Of a stretch of 48,197 nucleotides of DNA, positions 25,829 to 33,686 are shown piece by piece (positions within the stretch are counted from its first letter, which is position 1; every line of letters starts with the position of its first letter). Both the position numbers and the translations under genes were made by a program. The stretch is from assembly GCA_021286935.1 (NCBI GenBank), contig JAJTBI010000014.1, forward strand, positions 1-48,197. Direction: 5' to 3'. The notes under the pieces were generated by a model, which saw only the letters and a list, made by a program, of their open reading frames with translations, was not told where the DNA came from and did no database searches. The DNA comes from Geobacteraceae bacterium (GTDB lineage: Bacteria > Desulfobacterota > Desulfuromonadia > Geobacterales > Pseudopelobacteraceae).

Positions 25829-26485
25829 ATGAACCGATCATCCCGCAATTACCTCAACACGCGTCACCTCGACCGGTTCACCGGAGATTCTCTGTTCAAT
25901 CGCATCGCCCGGTCCGTCTGCGGGGCCGGTTGCCTGCCGCGCAAAGAACTGTATGAAGCCTGGGAGGTGGCCCGCCGGGTGCGGCGGCGTTTCCGCGGTG
26001 GTCGCGTGGTGGATCTGGCGTGCGGCCATGGTCTGCTGGCCCAGATTCTCCTGCTGCTCGATGACAGCTCCCCGGAAGCGCTGGCCGTTGACCTGCGGAT
26101 TCCGGAAAGCGCCGGGACGTTGGCTGCCGCCCTAGAAGCGACCTGGCCACGGCTGCGCGGGAGGATTTGCTTTGAACAGGCGGATATGGGACAGGTTGTG
26201 CTTACCCCGGACGACCTGGTTGTCTCTGCGCACGCCTGCGGCGGACTGACCGACCGTGTGCTGGACCGGGCGATTGCTGCCAAGGCCCGGGTCGCGGTGC
26301 TTCCCTGCTGCCACAATCTGGACCAGGGAGACTTGGGGGGACTGGAAGGGTGGCTGGACGGCCCGCTGGCCATCGATGCTACCCGGGCTGCGCGGCTACG
26401 TGCCCATGGCTACCGGGTCTACACACAGACCATCCCGTCGGATATCACTCCGAAAAACCGGCTGTTGCTGTCGGAGCCGGCATGA
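25829..26485 (+). CDS. SAM-dependent methyltransferase-like protein (METTL25/RRNAD-like pattern)
   Basis: 218 residues. A Rossmann motif I is clear (VVDLACGHGLLAQILLLL) near residue 62, then ALAVDLRIP (motif II acidic end) and DLVVSAHACGGLTDRVL. The VAVLPCCHNL block gives the HACGG...PCCH spacing that I know from the METTL25/RRNAD1-type methyltransferase group. The N-terminal 45 residues are basic and helical. Substrate unknown, cytoplasmic. It is flanked on both sides by near-identical hairpin repeats and has no operon partner. Local base composition is GC-rich, like core genes and unlike the cassette to its right. Confidence 0.75.
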   Translation: MNRSSRNYLNTRHLDRFTGDSLFNRIARSVCGAGCLPRKELYEAWEVARRVRRRFRGGRVVDLACGHGLLAQILLLLDDSSPEALAVDLRIPESAGTLAAALEATWPRLRGRICFEQADMGQVVLTPDDLVVSAHACGGLTDRVLDRAIAAKARVAVLPCCHNLDQGDLGGLEGWLDGPLAIDATRAARLRAHGYRVYTQTIPSDITPKNRLLLSEPA

Positions 26486-26542
26486 CGGGAGAACTGCTGG
26501 AGGTAAAGTGGTATGTCTGACCAGCAGTGGGGAAGAAATAAC

Positions 26543-26590
26543 AAAGGCGGCCGATTGGCCGCCTTTTGAATTAAGTATGGTGTCCCCAAA
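26543..26590. repeat. GGCGGCC hairpin (copy 5) with GAATTA/TGTCCCC tail
   Basis: Ten-bp perfect stem (26543-26552 with 26557-26566), loop GATT, then TTGAATTAaGTATggTGTCCCC. It is nearly identical to copy 4 and marks the left edge of the AT-rich ATPase-PIN cassette. Confidence 0.7.
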
Positions 26591-26614
26591 CTCCCCCACA
26601 CCTGACAGCCCCTA

Positions 26615-27112
26615 TTATCCAGTAAAAGGGTTCATTTCATGATCAGGTTCAAACGCTTTCAGGTTATGATCTTTTGACCAAATATGAATATAGTATCCTG
26701 TTTGATTATGTTTTCTTTTCCAATGCTTCGCTTCTTCTATGATAAAGGTGTCGGTGAGTCCACACCCCATGCAACAAGTCTGTTCATGAAAGATCTGACA
26801 GAGCGTTTGTATCAGCTCATTTTGTTCTTTCTGTGGAGGAATAATCCATGGTTCTGCTTTAGTTAGACTACTCTTTACAGCGTTGTACAGGGCTCCTGAA
26901 AGAGTTTGCCTTTGTCCTCCATCGGCAACATGTGCAATATGATTTGCTAACTCGAAAATACATGGAAACGGAACAACAAATCTTGCATTTTTGTCAGCAG
27001 CGTCCTTAAACTTCTCCTTAATAGTAAATGCAGCAGCATCGGTAAATTTTCCTGGCACTTTGAAAAGCTCTAGCAAGTAACTCGTATCTATAATGAAGAC
27101 ATAATTTTTCAT
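26615..27112 (-). CDS. PIN-like nuclease, second gene of a two-gene cassette
   Basis: 165 residues. The expected acidic quartet of a PIN-domain ribonuclease is present: Asp9 in VFIIDTSYLLELF, Glu54 in PCIFELANHI, Asp121 in GLTDTFIIEEA and Asp148 in WSKDHNLKAF. An unusual CCMGCG sequence (Cys113, Cys114, Cys117) sits just before the third acidic residue and could bind metal. PIN domains cut single-stranded RNA; here the target is unknown. Its ATG overlaps the ATPase stop by 4 bp (ATGA), so the two proteins are translationally coupled and probably act together. No VapB-type antitoxin is adjacent, which argues against an ordinary VapBC pair. AT-rich relative to neighbours, suggesting acquisition. 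Confidence 0.75.
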   Translation of the reverse strand: MKNYVFIIDTSYLLELFKVPGKFTDAAAFTIKEKFKDAADKNARFVVPFPCIFELANHIAHVADGGQRQTLSGALYNAVKSSLTKAEPWIIPPQKEQNELIQTLCQIFHEQTCCMGCGLTDTFIIEEAKHWKRKHNQTGYYIHIWSKDHNLKAFEPDHEMNPFTG

Positions 27113-28389
27113 GGGAGATCCTCAAGCCACTTGAGGACATTCTCTTTTCTTTCTTCTTCGAATGTTGGACTAAGATAACGCTCAAAAACCCTTTGTGTGA
27201 TAAGGTCGCCAAGTCTACCTCGCTCAAGCAGTTCATCATGTCGTGGCAAATCGCAAAGCCTAACTAATTTTGAAGTGCCTTCAACATTATCCGCTACCGT
27301 TAAAACAACGCCTTCAAGCTGTTCATTGTCGAGTGCATTTAGAGTTGCAGGGTTGTGAGTTGTTACTAGTATGTTTAGCTTCCTTCTTTCACAGCATTCT
27401 TTAATTGCATTTGTAAGCACTTGTATTCGACTTGGGTGAACACCATTATCAAACTCTTCTACAACGACTCTAGAGTTAAAGCCGATAGTTTCAATCGCAG
27501 TTAGCACGGCTAGGCATCTAAGCGTACCATCAGATAGTGACCTTGCGTCTATGAAGTTACCATTTCTATTTTTGAATCCGAAAATGACATCGTTCAGGCT
27601 CGTAACGACAAAATCAATCGCTTCATATGGCTCATCAGGAAGCTGTTTTATCCAATTAAGGAGTCTCTCTAAAACCAACTTTTGATTGTCATCCCCCCTA
27701 GACAAAGAATACAAAACCGAGGAAATGTTTGAACCATCACGATTTAATATGTCGTTGCCAATTCTATCGTAGGATCTCATTTGCTTTGGAATAGGATCGA
27801 AAACAAATGAAGAGCGAAGGTAATTTGAAATAGAATTTACAAGTGCTATACATGCATCAAATTTCTTATTTTTAATTGCAAATCTAGGGTACTGAGAAAT
27901 TACTGACCGGTTAGCAGAGACATTAACATGTGGATTTTTTCCTCCACGTGCAAAATTCTTATATTCAACCATTATGTCATCAGACGTTGAATTAAAATCA
28001 GGAGCAGAGACAGTTGAGAATATTATATGATCACCAACTTGCAAATATTCACTTAGAATTTTTGCTGGGTCAGTACCGACAATCACAAAATATTGCATAG
28101 AGTGATTTTTTCCTAAAAACTTAATGCGTGCTCTAAACTCGAAAGTGAAAAAGTTTTTCCCATAAGTGGGACAACCCTTTATTCCACCACGAATTTCAAT
28201 ACCCGTACTACCTCTGCCTATATCATAAATTTCATGAAGCGGCTTCCCATGGACAATAAAAGAGAATAATTCAATTGCCTCAATCACATTACTCTTACCA
28301 GAACCGTTAGGCCCTATTAGAAGTGTAAATGGATTGAAGAGGTTAATTTCTGCGTTAGAAAAACCTTTAAAGTCAGAAAATATGTGCAT
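27109..28389 (-). CDS. SMC/OLD-like AAA ATPase, first gene of a two-gene cassette
   Basis: 426 residues from ATG 28389 (GAGGTG seven bases upstream). The frame extends to 28446 but would run through a hairpin and has no ribosome site. Walker A GPNGSGKS at 26-33, ABC-type signature LSDGT at 285-289, Walker B VVVEEFDNGVHP at about 308-319, and switch His345 in TTHNP place it in the RecF/SMC-like AAA_15/AAA_21 class. It lacks the long coiled coil of SMC and the C-terminal TOPRIM domain of OLD nucleases; the roughly 240-residue middle is unassigned. Related ATPases act as sensors in two-gene anti-phage systems, with the nuclease as a separate protein; that role here is inferred. AT-rich. Confidence 0.85.
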   Translation of the reverse strand: MHIFSDFKGFSNAEINLFNPFTLLIGPNGSGKSNVIEAIELFSFIVHGKPLHEIYDIGRGSTGIEIRGGIKGCPTYGKNFFTFEFRARIKFLGKNHSMQYFVIVGTDPAKILSEYLQVGDHIIFSTVSAPDFNSTSDDIMVEYKNFARGGKNPHVNVSANRSVISQYPRFAIKNKKFDACIALVNSISNYLRSSFVFDPIPKQMRSYDRIGNDILNRDGSNISSVLYSLSRGDDNQKLVLERLLNWIKQLPDEPYEAIDFVVTSLNDVIFGFKNRNGNFIDARSLSDGTLRCLAVLTAIETIGFNSRVVVEEFDNGVHPSRIQVLTNAIKECCERRKLNILVTTHNPATLNALDNEQLEGVVLTVADNVEGTSKLVRLCDLPRHDELLERGRLGDLITQRVFERYLSPTFEEERKENVLKWLEDLP

Positions 28390-28431
28390 AACTGCCACCT
28401 CAAAGAATTCAGGAAAGTTACAATAATGCGA

Positions 28432-28458
28432 CAAAGGCGGCCTCATCGGCCGCCTTTG
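28432..28458. terminator. GGCGGCC hairpin (copy 6), dapL terminator candidate
   Basis: Eleven-bp perfect stem (28432-28442 with 28448-28458) with a 5-base loop, 10 bases beyond the dapL stop codon on the minus strand and 43 bases before the ATPase start. It forms the right edge of the AT-rich cassette. Any promoter for the cassette must overlap or adjoin it. Confidence 0.65.
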
Positions 28459-28467
28459 TAATTCATC

Positions 28468-29700
28468 CTACTTCAAATTTTTCTTGATCCGCTCCACCGC
28501 CTCAATCACATTCTCGCGATGGCCAAAGGCCGAGAGCCGGAAGAACCCTTCGCCGCTGGGGCCGAAGCCGGAGCCGGGGGTACCGACCACGTTGCATTCG
28601 TTCAGCAGCTTGTCAAAGAAGTCCCAGCTGCTCATGCCGCCCGGGGTCTTGAGCCAGATGTAGGGGGCATCCACACCGCCGTAGCAGGTGACGCCAACCT
28701 CTTTCAGGCCTTCACGGATGATCCGGGCGTTCTCCATGTAATAGTCGATGATCTCTTTGGTCTGTGCCCAGCCTTCGTCACTGTAGACTGCAGCAGCAGC
28801 CTTCTGAACCGGATAGGAAGCGCCGTTAAACTTGGTGGTGGTACGGCGCAGCCAGAGCTTGTTGAAGCTGTACTTCTCGCCGGTTGCGGTGGTACCCATC
28901 ACCTCTTCCGGCACGACCACCAGGCCGCAACGCACGCCGGTAAAGCCAGCGGTCTTGGAGAAGGAACGGAACTCGATGGCGCACTTCTTGGCCCCTTCGA
29001 TCTCGTAGATGGAGTGGGGGATCTCAGGATTGGTGATGAACGCCTCATAGGCAGCATCAAAGAAGATGATGGCGTCATTGGCATTGGCATAATCAACCCA
29101 CTTCTTCAGCTCTGCCTTGCTGGCAACGGTGCCGGTGGGGTTGTTGGGGAAGCAGAGATAAATGATATCAACCTTGCCGGTGGGCAGCGAGGGGATGAAG
29201 TTGTTGGCCTCGTTGCAGGGCAGGTAGACGATGTTCTGGTAGTAGCCCTTCTCATCTGCCTCGCCGGTGCGGCCGATCATGACATTGGTGTCGTTGTAGA
29301 CCGGATAGACCGGGTCGCCGATGGCTACCACGTTGTCCAGGGCAAAGATATCCAGGATGTTGGCGCAGTCGCACTTGGAGCCGTCGGAGATGAACATCTC
29401 TTCGGTCTTCAGGTCCACACCCAGCGGCTTGTAGGATTTCTCGATAATGGCGTTGATCAGCCAGTCATAGCCCTGCTCCGGGCCGTAGCCGGCAAAGTTG
29501 GCGGTGGTTGCCAGATCATCTACAGCGTCATGGAACGCCTTCAGCACAGCCGGGGCCAGCGGGCGGGTTACGTCGCCGATACCGAGACGGATTACCTTGG
29601 CATCCGGGTTGGCAGCGGTAAACTCACGCACACGACGGCCGATCTCAGGGAACAGGTAGCCAGCTTTTAACTTCAAATAGTTGTCATTGATTTTTGCCAT
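28468..29700 (-). CDS. dapL: LL-diaminopimelate aminotransferase
   Basis: 410 residues, the family's usual length. It converts tetrahydrodipicolinate and glutamate directly to LL-diaminopimelate and 2-oxoglutarate, bypassing the succinylated route. Fold type I PLP enzyme: N-terminal [20 protein letters not shown] is the DapL signature, [13 protein letters not shown] binds PLP phosphate, [10 protein letters not shown] is the cofactor-ring Asn, and [17 protein letters not shown] contains the PLP lysine. GGAGG ten bases before the ATG. Last gene of the dapA-dapB-dapL group; its amino donor glutamate is supplied by enzymes such as GltBD. Cytoplasmic. Firm. Confidence 0.97.
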   Translation of the reverse strand: MAKINDNYLKLKAGYLFPEIGRRVREFTAANPDAKVIRLGIGDVTRPLAPAVLKAFHDAVDDLATTANFAGYGPEQGYDWLINAIIEKSYKPLGVDLKTEEMFISDGSKCDCANILDIFALDNVVAIGDPVYPVYNDTNVMIGRTGEADEKGYYQNIVYLPCNEANNFIPSLPTGKVDIIYLCFPNNPTGTVASKAELKKWVDYANANDAIIFFDAAYEAFITNPEIPHSIYEIEGAKKCAIEFRSFSKTAGFTGVRCGLVVVPEEVMGTTATGEKYSFNKLWLRRTTTKFNGASYPVQKAAAAVYSDEGWAQTKEIIDYYMENARIIREGLKEVGVTCYGGVDAPYIWLKTPGGMSSWDFFDKLLNECNVVGTPGSGFGPSGEGFFRLSAFGHRENVIEAVERIKKNLK

Positions 29701-29726
29701 TACGAAACATCCTCCAGAAATAATTT

Positions 29727-29885
29727 GCCACAGAGAACACAGAGAGCACAGAGAGCACAGAGAAGGTCAAAAGCAGAAAAAACAGGGGAAAATCAAAACC
29801 AAATCTTTGGGGGTACCCCTCAAAACCATTTCAGACTTTACCCGTTTTTTTTGCTTCTCTCTGAGACCTCTGTGTTCTCTGTGGC
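29727..29885. repeat. CACAGAG-bounded inverted-repeat element, copy A
   Basis: 159 bp beginning GCCACAGAGAACACAGAG and ending CTCTGTGTTCTCTGTGGC, so the ends form a long near-perfect inverted repeat. Just inside the left end the 10-mer GAGCACAGAG is tandemly duplicated. A small hairpin (GGGGGTACCCCT) lies near the middle. Fills the dapB-dapL gap. Homologous over its whole length to 30715-30864. Confidence 0.8.
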
Positions 29886-29896
29886 TAAAATGGTTG

Positions 29897-30697
29897 TTAT
29901 TTAAGTCCTAAAACATCCTGCATATCGTACAGCCCCGGCTGCTTGCCGACAATCCACTTGGCTGCGCGGATAGAACCACGGGAGAACATATCGCGGCTCA
30001 TGGCGCGGTGGGAGATCTCGATCCGCTCACCCATACCGATGAAGTAGACAGTGTGCTCGCCGACAATGTCGCCGCCACGCACGGTCTGCATGCCGATCTC
30101 CTCCTTGGTCCGCTCGCCGCAGATCCCTTCGCGGTGGTAATTGGCAACCTTGTTGTAGTCACGACCCAAGGCCTCGGCCACCACCTCGCCCATCCGCACG
30201 GCAGTGCCGGAAGGGGAGTCTTTCTTCTTGTTGTGGTGCAGCTCCACAATCTCCACGTCAAAGTCATCGCCCAGGGTCTTGGCCAGATCCTTGAGCATCT
30301 TGAAGCAAACGTTGACACCAACCGACATGTTGGGGGCCAGTACCGCCGGGATATTCTTTGCCAGCTCGACAGCCAGGGCGCGCTCATCCGGGGTGAAGCC
30401 GGTGGAGCCGATTACGATCGACTTTTTCTTCAGGTCGCAGACCTCAAGATTCTTGAGTGAGATCTTGGGGGTAGTGAAATCGATCAGGACATCACATCCC
30501 TCAACCACGGCGTTCAGATCGTCGGAGATGGCAATACCCAATTGGCCGCAACCGGCAATCAGACCGGCGTCTTGACCAACCTGCGGATGACCGGGACGCT
30601 CCAGGGCACCGGAGATGGTGCAGCCTGCCTCAACAGCAGCGACGATGATACGTTGACCCATGCGGCCGGCGGCGCCGCAGACGGCTATCTTAATCAT
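29897..30697 (-). CDS. dapB: 4-hydroxy-tetrahydrodipicolinate reductase
   Basis: 266 residues, normal for DapB. It reduces the DapA product with NAD(P)H to tetrahydrodipicolinate. N-terminal Rossmann motif AVCGAAGRMGQRI, LIDFTTPK, GSTGFTPDE, APNMSVGVN, then the substrate-binding and catalytic block VELHHNKKKDSPSGTA with the catalytic His and Lys pair, and RGGDIVGEHTVYF. GAGG precedes the ATG. Lies between dapA and dapL on the minus strand, with a repeat element in both gaps. Firm. Confidence 0.97.
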   Translation of the reverse strand: MIKIAVCGAAGRMGQRIIVAAVEAGCTISGALERPGHPQVGQDAGLIAGCGQLGIAISDDLNAVVEGCDVLIDFTTPKISLKNLEVCDLKKKSIVIGSTGFTPDERALAVELAKNIPAVLAPNMSVGVNVCFKMLKDLAKTLGDDFDVEIVELHHNKKKDSPSGTAVRMGEVVAEALGRDYNKVANYHREGICGERTKEEIGMQTVRGGDIVGEHTVYFIGMGERIEISHRAMSRDMFSRGSIRAAKWIVGKQPGLYDMQDVLGLK

Positions 30698-30714
30698 GGT
30701 AAACCTCGATGGTA

Positions 30715-30864
30715 GCCACAGAGGACACAGAGAGCACAGAGAGAGTCAAAAGCAGAAAAAGTAAGAGGTAAATCAAAACCGATATTTTGGGGTTAAACCC
30801 TAAAAAAGTATTAGACTTAACCAGATGTTGTGCTTTTCTCTGAGTCCTCTGTGCCCTCTGTGGC
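30715..30864. repeat. CACAGAG-bounded inverted-repeat element, copy B
   Basis: 150 bp beginning GCCACAGAGGACACAGAG and ending with its near-complement ending TCTGTGGC. Aligned to copy A it differs by scattered substitutions and lacks one 10-base GAGCACAGAG unit. It fills the dapA-dapB gap, only 9 bases from the dapA stop and 17 bases before the dapB start, so it is transcribed within the operon and contains or abuts no independent ribosome site. Confidence 0.8.
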
Positions 30865-30873
30865 AAGAATGAA

Positions 30874-31746
30874 TTAAATCAGCTTGTACTCTTTCATGAT
30901 GGCTTCCAACTTGACCTTGTTCGCTGCGCTCATCGGTGCCAGCGGCAGGCGTACTTCATCAGAACACTTACCCATCAGCGCCAATGCGGTCTTGACCGGC
31001 ACCGGGTTGCTCTCAATGAACATGGCGTTATTGATCTTGAGGGTCTCCAGGTGAAGCTTACGAGCCTTCTCCAGATCACCGGCAAAGAAGGCGTCAGTCA
31101 GATCACCAATCGCCTTGGGCATAATGTTGGCGGTAACCGAGATCACCCCTTTGGCACCACAGGCCATCATCGGGAAGGTGATGAAGTCATCACCGGAAAA
31201 GACATCAATCTGATCGCCACACAGTGCCAACACTTCTGAAGCCTGTTGCAGAGAGCCGGTGGCCTCTTTGATGGCCACAATATTCTTGTGTCCGGCCAGA
31301 CGTGCTACAGTTTCCGGCAGCAGGTTAACTGCGGTACGGCCCGGTACGTTGTACAGGATCTGGGGAATTTCAACCGCATCGGCAATTGCAGTGTAGTGGA
31401 GATACAGTCCTTCCTGGGTCGGTTTGTTGTAGTAGGGGGTTACCAGCAGCACCCCGGCCACACCAATCGCTTTGGCCTCACGGGTCAGATGGATCGCCTC
31501 GGCAGTGGAGTTGGAACCGGTTCCAGCGATGACCGGTACGCGCCCTTTGGCCTGATCAAATACGATCTTGATGACGTTCAGGTGTTCTTCATTATCCAGA
31601 GTGGACGATTCACCGGTTGTCCCGCAGGCCACGATAGCATCGGTACCGTTCTCGATCTGGAAATCCACCAATTCACGCAGCTTCTTCTCATCCACCGTAC
31701 CGTTGGTAAACGGCGTAACAATGGCAACAATACTTCCTTTAAACAT
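30874..31746 (-). CDS. dapA: 4-hydroxy-tetrahydrodipicolinate synthase
   Basis: 290 residues from ATG 31746, which gives the family N-terminus MFKGSIVAIVTPF; the frame is open to 31827 but that part overlaps the upstream gene. Condenses pyruvate with aspartate semialdehyde. TIM-barrel aldolase landmarks: CGTTGESSTLDNEEH, TPYYNKPTQEGLY with the catalytic Tyr, YNVPGRTAVN, and Schiff-base lysine in VAIKEATGS. First gene of dapA-dapB-dapL. Feedback inhibition by lysine is common in the family but cannot be judged here. No riboswitch is visible in the short leader, which also contains the end of the upstream gene. Confidence 0.97.
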   Translation of the reverse strand: MFKGSIVAIVTPFTNGTVDEKKLRELVDFQIENGTDAIVACGTTGESSTLDNEEHLNVIKIVFDQAKGRVPVIAGTGSNSTAEAIHLTREAKAIGVAGVLLVTPYYNKPTQEGLYLHYTAIADAVEIPQILYNVPGRTAVNLLPETVARLAGHKNIVAIKEATGSLQQASEVLALCGDQIDVFSGDDFITFPMMACGAKGVISVTANIMPKAIGDLTDAFFAGDLEKARKLHLETLKINNAMFIESNPVPVKTALALMGKCSDEVRLPLAPMSAANKVKLEAIMKEYKLI

Positions 31747-31807
31747 AACTGCCTCCCCTGACGTAAATAAAAAACAAACTACTAAAACTATGTGGTTACA
31801 CTCTAAA

Positions 31808-32302
31808 TCATGCGAACGTATTGTCACGTTTGGTTATCAGCTGGCGAGCCAGCTGATAACAGGCCTCCACATGCTGATTACCGATATAGCGCATCATACT
31901 GATACTGATGGCGGCTGCGGCCGCCTGCCCCACCAGCGGCACAAACCGAACCACACTTTTAACACCAACCCGTGCCCCCATTTTAGTCACCAGTGAGGTT
32001 ACCAGGTTGGTGGTAACCGCCTTGCCAATCAGCCGTGAACCCAGGCGTTTGGCAAGGTCAAAGGCCATAATCTTCAGCTCCGGGCTTAACTCTTCCACCT
32101 GCTCGGCTGAAAGGCCAAAGCGGGCATTGATCCGGGGTAACAACTGCATCAGCATCCCCACATCAGCCACCAGGTCGCTACCGGGTAACGGCACCAGCAC
32201 CGCTGCCCCGGAAACCAGCGCTCGCTTGGTGACCATGGTACGACAATCGTTACGGGCCTGTTCAATTTCATCCAGCGTAGCTACAGCCAGGTCAAGGCTC
32301 AT
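31808..32302 (-). CDS. Small hydrophobic protein, EcsC/DUF697-like
   Basis: 164 residues. After an N-terminal helix (LDEIEQARNDCRTMVTKRAL) there are two amphipathic hydrophobic hairpins: SGAAVLVPLPGSDLVADVGMLMQLL and, later, VRFVPLVGQAAAAAISISMMRYIG, separated by AFDLAKRLGSRLIGKAVTTNLV. The P-L-P-G-S-D and VP-x-VG repeats recall the EcsC and DUF697 membrane-associated families. Function unknown. GAGG six bases before ATG 32302 supports the start. Located 61 bp upstream of dapA on the same strand, so dapA may be partly read from its promoter. Confidence 0.65.
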   Translation of the reverse strand: MSLDLAVATLDEIEQARNDCRTMVTKRALVSGAAVLVPLPGSDLVADVGMLMQLLPRINARFGLSAEQVEELSPELKIMAFDLAKRLGSRLIGKAVTTNLVTSLVTKMGARVGVKSVVRFVPLVGQAAAAAISISMMRYIGNQHVEACYQLARQLITKRDNTFA

Positions 32303-32481
32303 GCCCTACCTCACAGACTGATTACAGAAACAAGAAAATCTGCTCGTATGCTTATATAATCTCCACCAGACAGCCAGGATGACTCTACTGACAGAGAAAA
32401 CGCCCTTAAATATCGGCTAATTCGTTGAAAACGGTACTATATATAAAAAGTGGAATTTTTTAACACAGCCCCCGTTAAAAG

Positions 32482-33510
32482 TCAAAACGTGTTTATACGG
32501 TTGATAAAGGCGATCAACAGGCCGTAATGAAAGTGGTTGAAAGGGAAATTTATCCGGGGCAGCAGCGCCAGCTCCGGTTCATCATCCTCCACCAGCAGCG
32601 GTTCACAACTGACAATCCGGCCACCCGGCAGAATCAGCTCCGGGAACTCCTGCTCAAGCAGATCAAGCTGCTCTGGCTGCAACTCTTTGGTAAGCCGGAC
32701 CACAATCAGATCATCATGGAAACGGATCGAGTGGTAGTTCTTGTAAAAACCTTCAATGACCGCTGCCGCCTCTGTTTCACTCTTGGTAATGGTAAATATC
32801 GAGAAGTCTTCACCAGAGATCAGCCCCTTGGCCAGCAGCTGCTCCTTCACAAACTCAAAGAACTGCTCCCAGAAGCCATCACCATCATCCACCAGCACCA
32901 GCGGCTTGGGTGAGGTCTTGCCGGTCTGCACCAGAGTAAAGACCTCCATCGCCTCATCCAGGGTGCCGAATCCTCCGGGGAAAACCGCCACCGCATCAGA
33001 CTCTTTAACAAAGGCCACCTTGCGGTTAAAAAAGTACTTATAGGTAACCAGCCGGGGAGTGTTCTGCATGACCGGATTAGCGCTCTGTTCAAACGGCAGC
33101 TTGATATTGACGGCAAAGGAGTTTTCGCTGCCGGCCCCCTCATTGCCGGCCTGCATGATGCCGGGACCACCACCGGTGATGATCATCCAGTTGTGCTCGG
33201 CCAGCAGACGACTGAAACGGATGCAGGTCTGGTAAATCGGCTCATCCGGCTGGGTACGGGCAGAACCGAAGACGGTGACTTTTTTGCGGTCACGGTAAGG
33301 GCTAAAGACCCGGGTGGTATAGCGCATTTCCCGCAGGGTACGATTGATCAGCTTCAGGTCTGGCAGGTAGGTGGTCTCCTGCCCGATTTTAAGCGATGAA
33401 ATAACCAGTTCACGCACCAGATGGGGATGGGTAACTCCACCGGTGGCTGTTATCAGCCGGTCAATCAGCTTATCTACTTCTTCATTGGTATGGGAAAAAC
33501 TTAACTCCAT
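32482..33510 (-). CDS. LOG-family (TIGR00730-type) Rossmann-fold protein
   Basis: 342 residues, longer than the basic LOG proteins (about 190). The central lysine-decarboxylase-like core is clear: VTVFGSARTQPDEP, MIITGGGPGIMQAGNEGA (GGGxGIM, phosphate binding) and VFPGGFGTLDEAMEVFTLVQTGK (PGGxGTxxE, active site). The N-terminal 75 residues are helical and the C-terminal 100 residues are an extension (FYKNYHSIRFHDDLIVVRL). LOG enzymes release nucleobases from nucleoside monophosphates, such as cytokinin ribotides; the larger bacterial PpnN-like and related forms act on purine nucleotides. The substrate here is inferred, not shown. A 179-base gap to the next gene shows only AT-rich sequence. 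Confidence 0.88.
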   Translation of the reverse strand: MELSFSHTNEEVDKLIDRLITATGGVTHPHLVRELVISSLKIGQETTYLPDLKLINRTLREMRYTTRVFSPYRDRKKVTVFGSARTQPDEPIYQTCIRFSRLLAEHNWMIITGGGPGIMQAGNEGAGSENSFAVNIKLPFEQSANPVMQNTPRLVTYKYFFNRKVAFVKESDAVAVFPGGFGTLDEAMEVFTLVQTGKTSPKPLVLVDDGDGFWEQFFEFVKEQLLAKGLISGEDFSIFTITKSETEAAAVIEGFYKNYHSIRFHDDLIVVRLTKELQPEQLDLLEQEFPELILPGGRIVSCEPLLVEDDEPELALLPRINFPFNHFHYGLLIAFINRINTF

Positions 33511-33686
33511 AGTACCCCCGTCATAGCACTCAAACCGCGTAAATAGTGGCGCACACTAGCACAGTTCAAACCGGCTGTAAACCGCCGGACCTCGGGAATC
33601 ACAGCTTGATTTTATCTGGAGCGCTAGTGTAGTATGCAACCTCTTTTGACAACCATTTGACCTACAGAGACAAGGAGCCCGGCACC

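Noticed and set aside
26615..27112. PIN gene as the toxin of an ordinary VapBC pair
   Set aside because: No small antitoxin gene is next to it; its partner is a 426-residue ATPase with overlapping start and stop codons.
28390..28446. N-terminal extension of the ATPase gene to 28446
   Set aside because: The extra residues would be encoded by the hairpin at 28432-28458; ATG 28389 has a ribosome site and the normal start of an SMC-like ATPase.
28519..29670. 383-codon open frame on the plus strand
   Set aside because: Fully antisense to dapL; open only because of the codon bias of dapL.
29727..30864. CACAGAG short tandem units as a CRISPR array
   Set aside because: Units are about 10 bases without spacers of constant size, and the region is a bounded inverted repeat, so not CRISPR.
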